A stretch of DNA of 64,000 bases from Flavobacterium sp. MFBS3-15 (GCF_026107645.2 NZ_JAPCHV010000009.1:62001-126000); one strand, 5' to 3'. Positions 34,221 through 43,627 are shown, numbered from the stretch's first letter. Numbers and translations are program-made. Notes: generated from the letters alone by a model not told the origin.

Positions 34221-35024
34221 TTAGTACGATTTTTTGTATGTTGATTTTTCCTTAAGGTATTCTGTAGTTTTGCCATCGCCGGTCCGGAATTTGGTTTTCA
34301 GGGAACGTTTTTTATCAATCCCGGCCAAATAAACTGTCAGGTGCAAATGGGGTCCGTCGGACCATCCGACATTGCCGCTATAGGCAATTAGCTGGCCTTT
34401 TTCAATCGCATCGCCCGGTTCCGCTACGGCTCCGTCCTTCTTTATATGCAGGTATTCAGCATACGATCCGTCCGCATGGAGTACTACTATATAATTATTA
34501 TATTGGGCACAATCTTTAAAAGGGCAGTTTTTACTGTTTGACTCTACCACCTTTACCACGATTCCCTCCCGTGCAGCGTGTACTGCTGTACCTTCAGGCA
34601 TTGAAAAATCGAGCATATTTTCATTTTGGTGCGAAAAGGTACCATTGTAACCTTGCCATACCTGATATTCGGCACCTTTGGCAAATGGCAGGTCATATAT
34701 GTAATCGTCTGCCTTTTGAATTGTAATATCTCCAAAGTTATATTTTGTCTTATAACCACCTTTTGATTGTTTCTTAGGATCCGTTCTCGTACATTCAGTC
34801 ACTTTGAATTTGGTAGCTTTTGCCGGTACTACAAAAACTGTTTGGGCGGTAGCGGGCTTCATATTTACTAATCCCCATTCAAATTTTACCGATACCGGAC
34901 ACAGTTCAGCATTATCAGCATAAACAATAAATCCGTTTTCTGTACTTTCACTATAAGTTTTAAAATCCTGTGCGTTGGCTATCCCTGACAAAATAAAAAT
35001 GACCGAGAACAATATCGATTTCAT
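34221..35024 (-). CDS. M23 family metallopeptidase (LytM-like)
   Basis: A 267-residue protein with a signal peptide (1-18, ILFSVIFILSGIANA). The C-terminal half (about 130-255) is a LytM/peptidase M23 domain with the zinc-binding pair FSHQNENMLDF (His...Asp) and the HLHLTVYL His-x-His motif near 230, so it should cut peptidoglycan cross-links. The N-terminal half is beta-rich and of unknown type. It is convergent with the cytochrome c gene and precedes, on the same strand, none of the two-component genes' operon by 19 bases. Confidence 0.9.
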   Translation of the reverse strand: MKSILFSVIFILSGIANAQDFKTYSESTENGFIVYADNAELCPVSVKFEWGLVNMKPATAQTVFVVPAKATKFKVTECTRTDPKKQSKGGYKTKYNFGDITIQKADDYIYDLPFAKGAEYQVWQGYNGTFSHQNENMLDFSMPEGTAVHAAREGIVVKVVESNSKNCPFKDCAQYNNYIVVLHADGSYAEYLHIKKDGAVAEPGDAIEKGQLIAYSGNVGWSDGPHLHLTVYLAGIDKKRSLKTKFRTGDGKTTEYLKEKSTYKKSY

Positions 35025-35043
35025 AAGTGTTTGGTTTTAGTTA

Positions 35044-35724
35044 TTAAGGTGCTACTAATTTAAACCCTATCCTTGGGATATTTTCGATGCGGATGGTTTC
35101 GTCATCCTTGAATATTTTGCGGAGGCGGGAAATGAATACGTCCATGCTACGGCCCATGAAATAATCATCGGTACCCCAGAGTGCGGTAAGTATCTTTTCC
35201 CTCTTCAATATCGTGTTCTTGTTGTCGATGAACAACTTCAATAGTGCTGACTCCCTTTCGGTAAGCGTTATTCTTTCACTGCCCCTTGTGATAACATAAT
35301 TTTCGGGGTCAAAAACGAATGAGCCAATCGTACATGTTGCATTTTTAACAGGAGCCTGCTTTTGGCTGCGTTGCAGGAAGACTTGTATCTTTAATATGAG
35401 TTCCTCAATGCTGTAGGGCTTTACCAGATAATCGTCGGCGCCTAATTTCAGGCCCTTGATGCGGTCTTCTTTCAACGTTTTTGCCGAAAGGAAAATAATT
35501 GGCACTTCAACATTTTGCTGTCTTATGGCCTCTGCCAGCTCGAAACCATCCATTTCCGGTAACATCACGTCGAGTATGCAAAGGTCGAAATCCTGCTTGC
35601 GGAAAGCTTCCCAGGCTTCCTTTCCGTTAGAAAAATGTGTAACCTCATAGTGTTGCTCCAGGTTATCGGCTGTAAGGAACGCCAGGGTATTATCGTCTTC
35701 TACATAAAGTATTTTTTTCCTCAT
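35044..35724 (-). CDS. OmpR-family response regulator
   Basis: A 226-residue regulator with a receiver domain (1-120; phospho-acceptor Asp in LCILDVMLPEMDGF, Lys in VKPYSIEELI, switch residues in PIIFLSAKT) and a winged-helix DNA-binding domain (about 130-226, LTERESALLKLFIDNKN and YFMGRSMDVFISRLRKIFKDD). It overlaps its kinase gene by four bases (ATGA), so the two form a coupled two-component system. Signal and targets unknown; the M23 peptidase gene downstream may be a target. Confidence 0.95.
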   Translation of the reverse strand: MRKKILYVEDDNTLAFLTADNLEQHYEVTHFSNGKEAWEAFRKQDFDLCILDVMLPEMDGFELAEAIRQQNVEVPIIFLSAKTLKEDRIKGLKLGADDYLVKPYSIEELILKIQVFLQRSQKQAPVKNATCTIGSFVFDPENYVITRGSERITLTERESALLKLFIDNKNTILKREKILTALWGTDDYFMGRSMDVFISRLRKIFKDDETIRIENIPRIGFKLVAP

Positions 35725-36998
35725 GCCATGCTTTTTTTCGGGATGTACAGGGTTACCGTCATACCCTGTCCGGCATTATTTTTTATAGATGCCTTCCAGC
35801 CGTGAAGTTCACAAATCTTTTTCACATAAAAAAGTCCAATGCCAAACCCCTCAACTTCCTTCTTATTCTCTCTGGGCACACGGTAAAAGCGGTCGAACAC
35901 ATATTCGATGTGCTCCTGTGGTATGCCGGGGCCGTTATCGTTAAATTGCAGTTGGATGCCATTGCTTTCTTTTATGCTGATTGTCACTTCCGGATGGGCA
36001 TTACCGTATTTCACCGCATTCTCAATAATGTTATAGGCGATGTTGTAAAAATGGAACTCATCGGCTTTAACTAAATATTCCGGCTTTCCTGTAACCAATC
36101 GTATTGATGTGTGCTCAAACTTCAGCAAAGCGTTCTCCTTTACAAGTTCCAGGGATTCAACAATATTAAACGGTTTCTTCTCAAGGTTAATAATGTTCGA
36201 TTCGGTTTTCGCTACTGATAATATGCGTTCCACATGCTGGTTCAGCTTGTTGCTCTGCTCAATAATTATCTTCAGGTATTTGCTAAGCTTTGGATTGGTC
36301 TCAATGGCTTCCTGCTTTACGGCATAGTTAGAGGCAATCAATATTGACGACAGCGGTGTTTTGAATTCGTGTGTCATATTGTTAATGAAGTCCTTTTGCA
36401 ATTCGGTATATTTTTTCTGTTTCAAAAGCAACAGAACCGAATACACATAGATGACCAATACCAACAAAAGTACACCGGTATAGATCCAGTATTGCTGTAG
36501 GGAATTGACATAGCTATGGGTAAGTTTAGGGAACCGCACCGCAAAGTAATAGACCAGCCCGGCACGTTTGGTAAAGCAATTCTCGCATTGCAGCTTGTCG
36601 GTTGAAACTTCTTTACCGTTCATGGTTACATATTCGCCGTACACCATTTCGTCTGAAGAGCAGTCATACATGGCATACTCATAATCCATGTCTAGCTTTA
36701 CCTTTTGAAACTCAGTCTTGAGGTAGTATTCCAGCACTTCGGCATCAAAGACATCCTGCACATCTACTACATAATAATCTTCAGACACTTTTTTAATAGG
36801 GCTGGCAGCAGGCAATTCGCTGTCGTTATCGCGGTATATTTTGTTTACTACATCCTGAAGTGCGAAATGTATCTTTTCGCCCAGTTCCTTTTTTTCAAAG
36901 GCATAGGCCTGCCCGAGCATGACCAGTTGCATGGTAAGCACCCCGATAATGGCAATGAGTCCAATAAAGACAATTATATTTAACTTGTTGAATTTCAA
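35721..36998 (-). CDS. Sensor histidine kinase
   Basis: The kinase partner of the regulator at 35044. It has a membrane helix (VFIGLIAIIGVLTMQLVML), a periplasmic sensor of about 130 residues with a CSSDEMVYGEY...CENCFTKRAG pattern including a C-x2-C, a second helix (YWIYTGVLLLVLVIYVYSVLLL), HisKA (MTHEFKTPLSSIL, His acceptor) and HATPase (NIIENAVKYGN, NDNGPGIPQEHIEYVF, GFGIGLFYVK). I chose a TTG at 36996-36998 (LKFNKLNI), giving 425 residues; the ATG at 37070 would add 24 hydrophobic residues and reaches into the promoter gap. Confidence 0.92.
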   Translation of the reverse strand: MKFNKLNIIVFIGLIAIIGVLTMQLVMLGQAYAFEKKELGEKIHFALQDVVNKIYRDNDSELPAASPIKKVSEDYYVVDVQDVFDAEVLEYYLKTEFQKVKLDMDYEYAMYDCSSDEMVYGEYVTMNGKEVSTDKLQCENCFTKRAGLVYYFAVRFPKLTHSYVNSLQQYWIYTGVLLLVLVIYVYSVLLLLKQKKYTELQKDFINNMTHEFKTPLSSILIASNYAVKQEAIETNPKLSKYLKIIIEQSNKLNQHVERILSVAKTESNIINLEKKPFNIVESLELVKENALLKFEHTSIRLVTGKPEYLVKADEFHFYNIAYNIIENAVKYGNAHPEVTISIKESNGIQLQFNDNGPGIPQEHIEYVFDRFYRVPRENKKEVEGFGIGLFYVKKICELHGWKASIKNNAGQGMTVTLYIPKKSMA

Positions 36999-37132
36999 TT
37001 TTGGAATGCTGTTTGCTATTACAGGGATAAAATTATAACAGGTAACAATATAAATAGCGTTAATGTACAAGGCGTTAACATGTTATTAACAAGACTTTGA
37101 AACGGATTAACAACTTTGTAGCAATTAGTAAA

Positions 37133-37140
37133 TATATTTG
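37133..37140 (+). promoter_or_regulatory. Candidate -7 promoter box for the DUF1573 gene
   Basis: TATATTTG fits TAnnTTTG, with TTTG at 37115-37118 upstream (spacer 14, somewhat short). It lies 49 bases before the ATG at 37189. Confidence 0.55.
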
Positions 37141-37188
37141 TATCGTTATCAAACCAAAAAAGTATTAATTCATAAAATTAGTAAGACT

Positions 37189-37716
37189 ATGAAAACCCTT
37201 AAACTTTCTATGTTCGCAGTAGCCGGAGCTCTTTTGCTTTCTTTCTCTGCCAACGCACAACAAACATCTGTAGCTAAAAAAGGTACTGCAAAAGCGAATC
37301 CTGCAAAGATCGAGGCCAAGCCTGCTGTAAAAGCTGCTGCAACAAATGAAGCCCCAAAAAACATGACCCCATCAGGAATTACCTGGAAAGAGGATTCATT
37401 CACTTTTGGCGACATTGAAAAAGGCAAGCCGGTATCGCACGAGTTTACCTTTAAGAACACTACAAAACAAACTGTACTTATCACAAACGTAAAAGCACAG
37501 TGTGGCTGTACAGCTACCAACTACACTAAAACCCCAATCAAACCGGGAGAAACAGGTGTGGTAACAGCTACATATAACGCCGCCAACCCGGGAGCTTTCT
37601 CTAAAACAGTTACTGTAACTACAAACGACAGCGATGTGAACAAGATCCTTACCATCAAGGGTAAAGTAATTGCTCCTGAAAACGAAGCTGCACCTGCACC
37701 CGCTACGCACCAATAA
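37189..37716 (+). CDS. DUF1573 domain secreted protein
   Basis: A 175-residue secreted protein: signal peptide (1-22, LSMFAVAGALLLSFSANAQ), an Ala/Lys-rich linker (about 25-60) and an Ig-like DUF1573 domain (about 65-160, FGDIEKGKPVSHEFTFKNTTKQTVLITNVKAQCGCTATNYTK and GVVTATYNAANPGAFSKTVTVTTN) with the QCGCT motif. The family is common in Bacteroidota and its role is unknown; it may bind or scaffold periplasmic proteins. I chose the ATG at 37189 because the longer in-frame start at 37138 overlaps the promoter. It diverges from the kinase gene. Confidence 0.92.
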   Translation: MKTLKLSMFAVAGALLLSFSANAQQTSVAKKGTAKANPAKIEAKPAVKAAATNEAPKNMTPSGITWKEDSFTFGDIEKGKPVSHEFTFKNTTKQTVLITNVKAQCGCTATNYTKTPIKPGETGVVTATYNAANPGAFSKTVTVTTNDSDVNKILTIKGKVIAPENEAAPAPATHQ

Positions 37717-37741
37717 TTAGATTTATATATAGTAGGAAAGA

Positions 37742-37766
37742 GCCATCATAACCTGATGGCTTTTTT
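37742..37766 (+). terminator. Terminator after the DUF1573 gene
   Basis: GCCATCA (37742-37748) pairs with TGATGGC (37754-37760), loop taacc, then six T residues. It lies 25 bases after the stop. Confidence 0.9.
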
Positions 37767-37788
37767 GTTTTACAAAATGTAAAGTTTA

Positions 37789-37820
37789 TTTGTCATATTG
37801 GAAATTATATTTTACATTTG
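37789..37820 (+). promoter_or_regulatory. Promoter of the membrane protein/XRE operon
   Basis: TTTG (37789-37792), a 20-base spacer and TACATTTG (37813-37820) match the Bacteroidota -33/-7 consensus well. The ATG of the first gene is at 37844. Confidence 0.7.
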
Positions 37821-37843
37821 ATTTGAATTTTAAATTAATTATC

Positions 37844-38320
37844 ATGAAAACGAATTTTTTATTTCCTTACAAGTGGAAAGTTGTCAGCGGTATCCTGTTT
37901 ACCCTGAGCTTTGCCTGTCTGTGCCTCTTATTCTTTTTCGACAAGGCTGATTTTGAATTTAGAGCTAATGTATTTGCCATCATTGGACAAAAAGATCTGG
38001 GTAACAACATTTTCTTTAGTGTTATTGAAGACAGCATCACTGACGAAATCCTTATGCTGTTCTTAATTCCTTCCGGAATTATTTTCGCATTTTCAAAGGA
38101 AAAGCAGGAGGACGAAATGGTCGCCTCCATACGCCTGCATAGCCTGGCTTGGGCTACCATTGCTAACTACGGCATACTGCTGTTCTGCTACATGTTCATT
38201 TTTGGGCTGCCATTTTTAAATGTGCTCATGGGTGCCATGTTCTCGCAGCTTATTATCTTTATCATCCTTTTCCGTTACAAGATGTACCACTTCAATACTT
38301 CCAGGCAAGATGAAGAATAA
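37844..38320 (+). CDS. Membrane protein paired with an XRE regulator
   Basis: A 158-residue protein with about four membrane helices (KVVSGILFTLSFACLCLLFF, IIPSGIIFAFS, TIANYGILLFCYMFIFGLPFLNVLMG, LIIFIILFRYKMY). Not a named family that I can place. The HTH gene starts inside its 3' end, 11 bases before the stop, so the two are coupled. Such membrane protein/HTH pairs are common in Bacteroidota and are often taken as two-gene regulators; its start at 37844 follows the promoter at 37789-37820. Confidence 0.85.
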   Translation: MKTNFLFPYKWKVVSGILFTLSFACLCLLFFFDKADFEFRANVFAIIGQKDLGNNIFFSVIEDSITDEILMLFLIPSGIIFAFSKEKQEDEMVASIRLHSLAWATIANYGILLFCYMFIFGLPFLNVLMGAMFSQLIIFIILFRYKMYHFNTSRQDEE

Positions 38321-38510
38321 CATAAAAGTGCAGCGCGCCATATTCAACCTTACACAGCAGGACCTGGCCGAAAAAATAGGTGTGAGCCGGCAGACCATCA
38401 ATGCGCTGGAGGCTGGGAAGTACGTGCCATCAACGGTTTTGGCCTTAAAGCTCTCACGGCTTTTTGATAAAAGCGTAAATGAAATTTTTGACCTTGAAGA
38501 AGGAGATTAG
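38310..38510 (+). CDS. XRE-family helix-turn-helix regulator (YozG/YgzD-like)
   Basis: A 66-residue single-domain DNA-binding protein: helices 2-3 in LTQQDLAEKIGVSRQTINALEAG, then YVPSTVLALKLSRLFDKSVNEIFDLEE, the compact form typical of the YozG/YgzD group. The ATG at 38310 overlaps the membrane gene by 11 bases; a longer in-frame start lies within that gene and was rejected. Probably controls its own promoter and the membrane protein. Confidence 0.92.
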   Translation: MKNNIKVQRAIFNLTQQDLAEKIGVSRQTINALEAGKYVPSTVLALKLSRLFDKSVNEIFDLEEGD

Positions 38511-38532
38511 CATTTGAAATCATTGCAATGCT

Positions 38533-38540
38533 TATCTTTG
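38533..38540 (+). promoter_or_regulatory. -7 promoter box immediately before ogt
   Basis: TATCTTTG fits TAnnTTTG and ends four bases before the ogt ATG at 38545. TTTG at 38513-38516 (spacer 16) is a possible -33. Transcription should start on or next to the ATG, so the mRNA is likely leaderless. Confidence 0.6.
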
Positions 38541-38544
38541 ATAC

Positions 38545-39018
38545 ATGCAACAAGTCACCATACATACGCCCGTCGGACATTGCCTAATAGAGGGCGATGG
38601 GGCGGGCGTATCTAAAATATGGGTGCTCGATGAACCTCAGCAACTATCAGCGAAAATCCCCGAAGAACTTGGGGAAGCCGTTTCCCAATTGCAGGGTTAC
38701 TTTGCCGGCAGCCGACAATCATTCACCTTTAAACTGAACCCGGCCGGCACTGATTTCCAGAAAAAGGTATGGAATGCCCTGCTGGAAATTCCTTTTGGTA
38801 AAACAGTTTCCTACCACGAGCTTTCTGTAAAGTTGGGTGATGTAAAGGCGATTCGTGCAGTAGCCTCCGCCAATGGCAAAAACCCACTGTGGATAGTTGT
38901 TCCCTGCCACCGCGTCATCGGCAGCGATGGTTCGCTTACCGGCTACGCAGGCGGATTGTGGCGCAAAAAATGGCTGCTGGAACACGAAACACCGCCGGTA
39001 CAGCAAAGTTTGTTTTAA
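38545..39018 (+). CDS. ogt: Methylated-DNA-protein cysteine methyltransferase
   Basis: The enzyme removes O6-alkyl groups from guanine onto its own cysteine. The 157-residue protein has the active-site VPCHRVIG, the DNA-binding helix segment FQKKVWNALLEIPFGKTVSYHELS, the arginine finger in AIRAVASANGKNP and the GYAGGLWRKKWLLEHE end. It is a stand-alone repair gene with a promoter whose -7 box ends 4 bases before the ATG. Confidence 0.96.
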   Translation: MQQVTIHTPVGHCLIEGDGAGVSKIWVLDEPQQLSAKIPEELGEAVSQLQGYFAGSRQSFTFKLNPAGTDFQKKVWNALLEIPFGKTVSYHELSVKLGDVKAIRAVASANGKNPLWIVVPCHRVIGSDGSLTGYAGGLWRKKWLLEHETPPVQQSLF

Positions 39019-39120
39019 AGTTTATTTCTCAAAAATACTTTCAATTTACAATCTGTACATTAGGTGTTATCCGTATTGCAAATTTCTTTAAATTCGTAGC
39101 AATCCATTAATCAATCGCTC

Positions 39121-40341
39121 ATGAACTTCCTTCGAAAATTCCTGCTTGGGTTCGCCATCATCATTTCCTTCATCATCATACTGGCTTATCTTTTTGATGT
39201 CGATTACCTCTTCAAGGCGGTGCGGGTGGTATACCTCAATGGCAAGACCACTGCCTACCTGGATGATTACACCTATTTTGAGAACCGCCAGATTAAAAAA
39301 GGGATAGCAAAGCCGTGGGCCATGCACAAAGACTATAATAAAGTGAAAGCCACAAATCGGCTTGAGGAAGTACACAAGGAGCTCGGTAGCGTGGCCTATC
39401 TCATCATAAAGAATGACAGCATCTGGCACGAAAGCTATTATGACGGCTATGGCAAGGATTCAAAATCCAACTCCTTTTCCATGGCGAAAACCGTAGTCAC
39501 AGCATCCATGTTTAAGGCGATAATGGAGGGTAAGATAAAAGGCCTGGACCAGCCGGTATCAGACTATTTTCCGGAATATAAAGAAGGTTTGGCCGCAAAA
39601 CTTACGGTGGGTGACCTATCGTCCATGTCAACCGGGATGGATTGGGGCGAGCAGTATAGCAGTGCATTTTCTGTAACCACACGCGCCTACTTTGGCGATG
39701 AGCTGGAAAAAACGGTACTGAATGTGCCTATCGTCCGGGAGCCGGGCACTGAGTTCGAATATGTGAGCGGCGCTACACAGCTGCTCGCTATGGTCATTGT
39801 AAAGGCAACGGGTGAGCATCTGTCCGATTATGTGTCCAAACACTTTTGGCAGCCAATGGGTGCGGAAAATGACGCGCTTTGGCAGATCGACCATGAGGGC
39901 GGTATCGAAAAAGCATACTGCTGCATCGGCAGCAATGCCCGCGACTTTGCACGCTTTGGCAAACTGTTCGAGCATATGGGCAACTGGAACGGCAACCAGA
40001 TACTGGACAGTGCTGCTGTAGCAAAAATGACCGCGCCAAAGTTTGAAGAATCGCCACAATATGGATATGGTGTTTGGCTAAATGACTATCTCGGCAAAAA
40101 AATGTACTACATGCGTGGCCATTTGGGGCAGTTTGTGATTGTGATTCCCGAGGATAATATCATTATCGTGAGGCTGGGGCATATTAAAGGACTGCAGACG
40201 ACCACCGATGCACACAGTAATGATTTTTATGTATATGTGGATGAGGCCTATAAAATGATGGGTAAAATGAAACCCAACGAAGGTAAGGGTAACGCATTGC
40301 CCATGACGATAGAAGAGGCTGAAGTAAAGAATATGAAGTAA
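39121..40341 (+). CDS. Serine hydrolase, class C beta-lactamase family
   Basis: A 406-residue protein with an N-terminal membrane anchor (about 4-22, FLLGFAIIISFIIILAYLF) and a beta-lactamase/transpeptidase-like domain. The catalytic S-x-x-K is SMAKTVVTASM (about 119-129); the YVSGATQ motif matches the second tyrosine region; MRGHLGQFVIVIP contains the third box. The family includes esterases and D-amino-acid peptidases, so a resistance role is not implied. It stands between ogt and the exonuclease gene, 19 bases apart. Confidence 0.92.
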   Translation: MNFLRKFLLGFAIIISFIIILAYLFDVDYLFKAVRVVYLNGKTTAYLDDYTYFENRQIKKGIAKPWAMHKDYNKVKATNRLEEVHKELGSVAYLIIKNDSIWHESYYDGYGKDSKSNSFSMAKTVVTASMFKAIMEGKIKGLDQPVSDYFPEYKEGLAAKLTVGDLSSMSTGMDWGEQYSSAFSVTTRAYFGDELEKTVLNVPIVREPGTEFEYVSGATQLLAMVIVKATGEHLSDYVSKHFWQPMGAENDALWQIDHEGGIEKAYCCIGSNARDFARFGKLFEHMGNWNGNQILDSAAVAKMTAPKFEESPQYGYGVWLNDYLGKKMYYMRGHLGQFVIVIPEDNIIIVRLGHIKGLQTTTDAHSNDFYVYVDEAYKMMGKMKPNEGKGNALPMTIEEAEVKNMK

Positions 40342-40360
40342 CCTTGCAGGAAGCGAAACG

Positions 40361-41074
40361 ATGATCGAAAAAGTACGACTGGAAAATATTCTTTTCCTCG
40401 ACATAGAAACCGTATCGGAACAAAAGCACTTCGGGCTGCTGGATGAGGAAACGCAGGAGCTCTTCGCCATGAAAACCAGTTACCAGCGCAAGGACGAATT
40501 TACACCTGAGGAATTTTATGACCGGGCAGGAATTTGGGCCGAGTTCGGGAAGATCGTGTGCCTCTCCGCCGGGTATTTCACTTTCAGGGGAGACATCCGG
40601 CATTTTCGCGTAACCTCATTTTGCGGGGAAGAAGCAAAGATACTCCATGATTTCTCCAACCTCCTCAACAACCACTTCAGTCAGCCACAGCATATCATGT
40701 GCGGGCATAACGCCAAGGAATTCGACTTCCCGTTCATTGCCCGCCGTATGATTATTAATAACATCGCCATCCCGCCCAAGCTAAACCTATTCGGCAAAAA
40801 GCCATGGGAAGTGCCGCACCTCGACACCATGGAACTTTGGAAATTCGGCGACTATAAAAGTTTTACCTCGTTAAAGCTGCTGACCAAAATACTCGGCATC
40901 CCCTCCCCAAAAGGCGACATCGACGGTAGCCAGGTGGGCGTTGTATACCACATAGAAAAAGATATCGACCGTATCGTTACCTACTGCGAAAAGGATGTGA
41001 TAGCCGTAGCACAGGTACTGCTGCGCTTCCGCCGCGAAGATTTGCTGGTGGAAAATGAGATAATACATGTGTAG
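40361..41074 (+). CDS. 3'-5' exonuclease of the PolB-like DEDDy type
   Basis: A 237-residue soluble nuclease with all DEDDy exonuclease boxes: ExoI FLDIETV, ExoII CGHNAKEFDFPFIARR and ExoIII TYCEKDVIAVAQV (Tyr-x3-Asp). The surrounding sequence fits the predicted PolB-like exonuclease family (DNA_pol_B_exo2) of about 240 residues. It should trim single-stranded DNA or RNA ends. It follows the hydrolase gene and precedes a degenerate repeat region. Confidence 0.9.
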   Translation: MIEKVRLENILFLDIETVSEQKHFGLLDEETQELFAMKTSYQRKDEFTPEEFYDRAGIWAEFGKIVCLSAGYFTFRGDIRHFRVTSFCGEEAKILHDFSNLLNNHFSQPQHIMCGHNAKEFDFPFIARRMIINNIAIPPKLNLFGKKPWEVPHLDTMELWKFGDYKSFTSLKLLTKILGIPSPKGDIDGSQVGVVYHIEKDIDRIVTYCEKDVIAVAQVLLRFRREDLLVENEIIHV

Positions 41075-41126
41075 TTTTCAGCCACAGTTACAGATCACTC
41101 TTACTGAAAACTGTGACTGAGACTGA
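41072..41126. repeat. Degenerate copy of the 'cagtcgcagt' intergenic repeat
   Basis: Two arms (41073-41093 and 41104-41126) form an imperfect inverted repeat with the same motif as at 44636-44751: 41104-41126 matches 44724-44746 at 21 of 23 bases. It separates the exonuclease from the ABC ATPase gene. Confidence 0.65.
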
Positions 41127-41149
41127 TGACTTTTTAGTATTTTTACTCC

Positions 41150-42835
41150 ATGAACAACCCCTTGCTCCATCTTGATAACGTTACCATTTCTGCCAAAAAG
41201 GACGGGCAGTGGGCGTCAATTGTAAAAAATGCTTCTTTTTCATTGGGGCAAAACGAGATATTGGGCATCGTAGGCGAATCGGGGTCAGGCAAGTCTGTCA
41301 CCTCCCTGGCCGTGATGGGGCTGCTGCCTAAGGGCATATTGGCAATTACCGAAGGAACAATTGAATTTGACGGCAGGGACATTTCGGCCCTAAGCCAAAA
41401 AGAACTGCGCAACCTGAGGGGCAACGACATTGCGATGATTTTCCAGGAGCCTATGAGTTCGCTCAACCCGTCGCTGAAATGCGGATACCAGGTGGAGGAA
41501 ATATTATCAGAGCATACCAATTTATCAAAAAAAGAAATAAAGGAGTGGGTGATTTCACTGTTTGAAAAGGTGAAGCTTCCTAATCCTGAAAAAATATACA
41601 ATCGCTACCCACACGAAATATCGGGCGGGCAAAAGCAGCGCGTAATGATTGCGATGGCAATTGCCTGCAAGCCCAAAATACTGATTGCCGACGAACCCAC
41701 TACGGCGCTCGACGTTACGGTACAAAAGGAAATCATCCTGCTCCTGAAAGAGCTGCAACAGGAAACGGGCATGAGTATCCTGTTCATATCGCACGACCTT
41801 TCGCTGGTATCGGAAATTGCCAACCGGGTTCTGGTAATGTACCGTGGCGACATTGTGGAACAGGGCGATTCGCAAAAAATATTTACCAACCCGCAGCATA
41901 CCTACACGAAGGCGCTCATTAGCTCAAGGCCATCATTGGATGTGCGGCTGAAAAGGCTGCCTACCATACAGGATTACCTCAATGATGCCGTAAATCCTGA
42001 AGAGATAACACCCGCACAACGAAGCGAAGATCATAAACAACTGTACGGAAAACAGCCATTACTGGAAGTTATCAATGTTGAAAAGGAGTACGTTTCCAAT
42101 GCCGGGCTGTTTGGCAAGGACATAAAATTCCCTGCGGTAGATGATGTGAGCTTTAAGATTTATGAAGGAGAGACTCTGGGCCTTGTAGGCGAATCGGGTT
42201 GCGGGAAGTCAACACTGGGTAATGCTATATTGCAGCTCGACAAAGCCACTGCCGGCAAGATTTTATATAAAGGCAAAGACCTCACAAAATTGTCTCATAA
42301 AGAAGTCCGGTCGTTACGCAAAGAGATACAAATCATTTTCCAGGATCCCTATTCTTCGCTTAACCCTCGCATTACTGTGGGAAAAGCTATCATGGAGCCA
42401 ATGCAGGTGCACAAGCTCTACAAAAACGATAAAGAGCGAAGGGCTAAAACCATAGAGATATTGAACCGCGTTGGCTTGGGAGAAGATCACTTCAACCGCT
42501 ATCCGCACGAGTTTTCAGGAGGGCAAAGGCAACGTATTGGGATAGCGCGTACCATTGCCCTGCAGCCAAAACTGATTGTATGTGATGAGTCCGTTTCTGC
42601 GCTCGACATTTCGGTACAGGCGCAGGTGCTCAACCTGCTAAACGAATTGAAGGAGAACTTCGGGTTTACTTACATCTTCATTTCGCACGACCTTGCCGTG
42701 GTAAAATACATGAGCGATCAGGTACTGGTGATGAACAAAGGGAAAATTGAGGAAATGAATGAAGCCGATGCTCTATATGCCCATCCGCAAAAGGAATATA
42801 CGAAGAAGCTCATTGCGGCCATACCTTCGCACTAA
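41150..42835 (+). CDS. Dual ABC transporter ATP-binding protein (oligopeptide/GsiA-like)
   Basis: A 561-residue protein of two fused ATPase domains. The first has Walker [10 protein letters not shown], signature SGGQKQRV and Walker [13 protein letters not shown]; the second has [18 protein letters not shown] and [12 protein letters not shown] (with Ser in place of Pro). The last part of each half ([22 protein letters not shown]) is the C-terminal oligopeptide/dipeptide signature. Such fused ATPases drive peptide or nickel import. No permease or binding protein lies next to it. Confidence 0.93.
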   Translation: MNNPLLHLDNVTISAKKDGQWASIVKNASFSLGQNEILGIVGESGSGKSVTSLAVMGLLPKGILAITEGTIEFDGRDISALSQKELRNLRGNDIAMIFQEPMSSLNPSLKCGYQVEEILSEHTNLSKKEIKEWVISLFEKVKLPNPEKIYNRYPHEISGGQKQRVMIAMAIACKPKILIADEPTTALDVTVQKEIILLLKELQQETGMSILFISHDLSLVSEIANRVLVMYRGDIVEQGDSQKIFTNPQHTYTKALISSRPSLDVRLKRLPTIQDYLNDAVNPEEITPAQRSEDHKQLYGKQPLLEVINVEKEYVSNAGLFGKDIKFPAVDDVSFKIYEGETLGLVGESGCGKSTLGNAILQLDKATAGKILYKGKDLTKLSHKEVRSLRKEIQIIFQDPYSSLNPRITVGKAIMEPMQVHKLYKNDKERRAKTIEILNRVGLGEDHFNRYPHEFSGGQRQRIGIARTIALQPKLIVCDESVSALDISVQAQVLNLLNELKENFGFTYIFISHDLAVVKYMSDQVLVMNKGKIEEMNEADALYAHPQKEYTKKLIAAIPSH

Positions 42836-42839
42836 GCGT

Positions 42840-43589
42840 TTACTTTTGGTCTTTCAGCAATTCCTTGTAAATAATCTGCCGCACCCTGTCCTTCAGGTCT
42901 TTTTTATCGTCCAGCCTAAGACCTTCTGTTCCTACAAACTCATGCACTTTGGCACGCATCAGCCCGGGAGATCCGCTGAAGAATTTAAACGAGAACCGCT
43001 TTTTGTTATCGTAAAAGGTCATGGGCACAATGGGTATCTGGTGCTCGATGGCCAGGCGGAATGCTCCATCCTTGAACTCGTCCAAAATTACATTTTCATC
43101 GTCGGGCACGCCACCCTCGGGAAATATACAGATGCTCAGCCCCTGGTTGAGCCGTGCCTGCGCACGTTTAAAAACCTCAAAACGGCTCTTGGAGCTGCTG
43201 CGGTCTACCAAAATGCAGGTGCGCTTATAAAAGAAGCCGAAGATGGGGATCTTTACCAGCTCTTTTTTACCTACAAAAACGAATGGATTTTTTGAGATGA
43301 CAAGCATCAGCATGATGTCGGTCATCGAGGTGTGGTTGGCCACCAGCATATAGCTTTTGCCTTGTTCAAGCTGCTGTTCGCGCACTATTCGGTACGGCAG
43401 GCCCATCCCCCAAAGAATGATTTTTGCCCAAAGCCTTGCCAGGATAAAAAACTGCGGGTATGTTTTCTCGGAAAGGATGGAGAGTATGAGCAAGGGCGAA
43501 AGCACGATAATGGGCACACCCATGAGGATGTAAAACCATATGCGCCACAATGTCCATAAAATATACTGCACTATTTTCATACCTGCCAA
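42840..43589 (-). CDS. 1-acyl-sn-glycerol-3-phosphate acyltransferase
   Basis: A 249-residue PlsC-family enzyme with an N-terminal membrane segment (about 6-30), the NHTSMTD (H-x4-D) active site, FPEGGVPDDENV and the VPMTFYDNK block. It is a paralogue of the protein at 14907-15641, with which it shares overall plan but little sequence, so different acyl or head-group specificity is likely. It is convergent with the ABC ATPase gene. Confidence 0.92.
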   Translation of the reverse strand: MAGMKIVQYILWTLWRIWFYILMGVPIIVLSPLLILSILSEKTYPQFFILARLWAKIILWGMGLPYRIVREQQLEQGKSYMLVANHTSMTDIMLMLVISKNPFVFVGKKELVKIPIFGFFYKRTCILVDRSSSKSRFEVFKRAQARLNQGLSICIFPEGGVPDDENVILDEFKDGAFRLAIEHQIPIVPMTFYDNKKRFSFKFFSGSPGLMRAKVHEFVGTEGLRLDDKKDLKDRVRQIIYKELLKDQK

Positions 43590-43627
43590 ATGTAAGAATT
43601 CAATCCTTTATTTTTACCCAAAACCGT

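Noticed and set aside
37021..37090. Long N-terminal extension of the kinase from the ATG at 37070
   Set aside because: Would add 24 residues before the membrane helix. A TTG nearer the helix is a better fit, though the ATG cannot be fully excluded.
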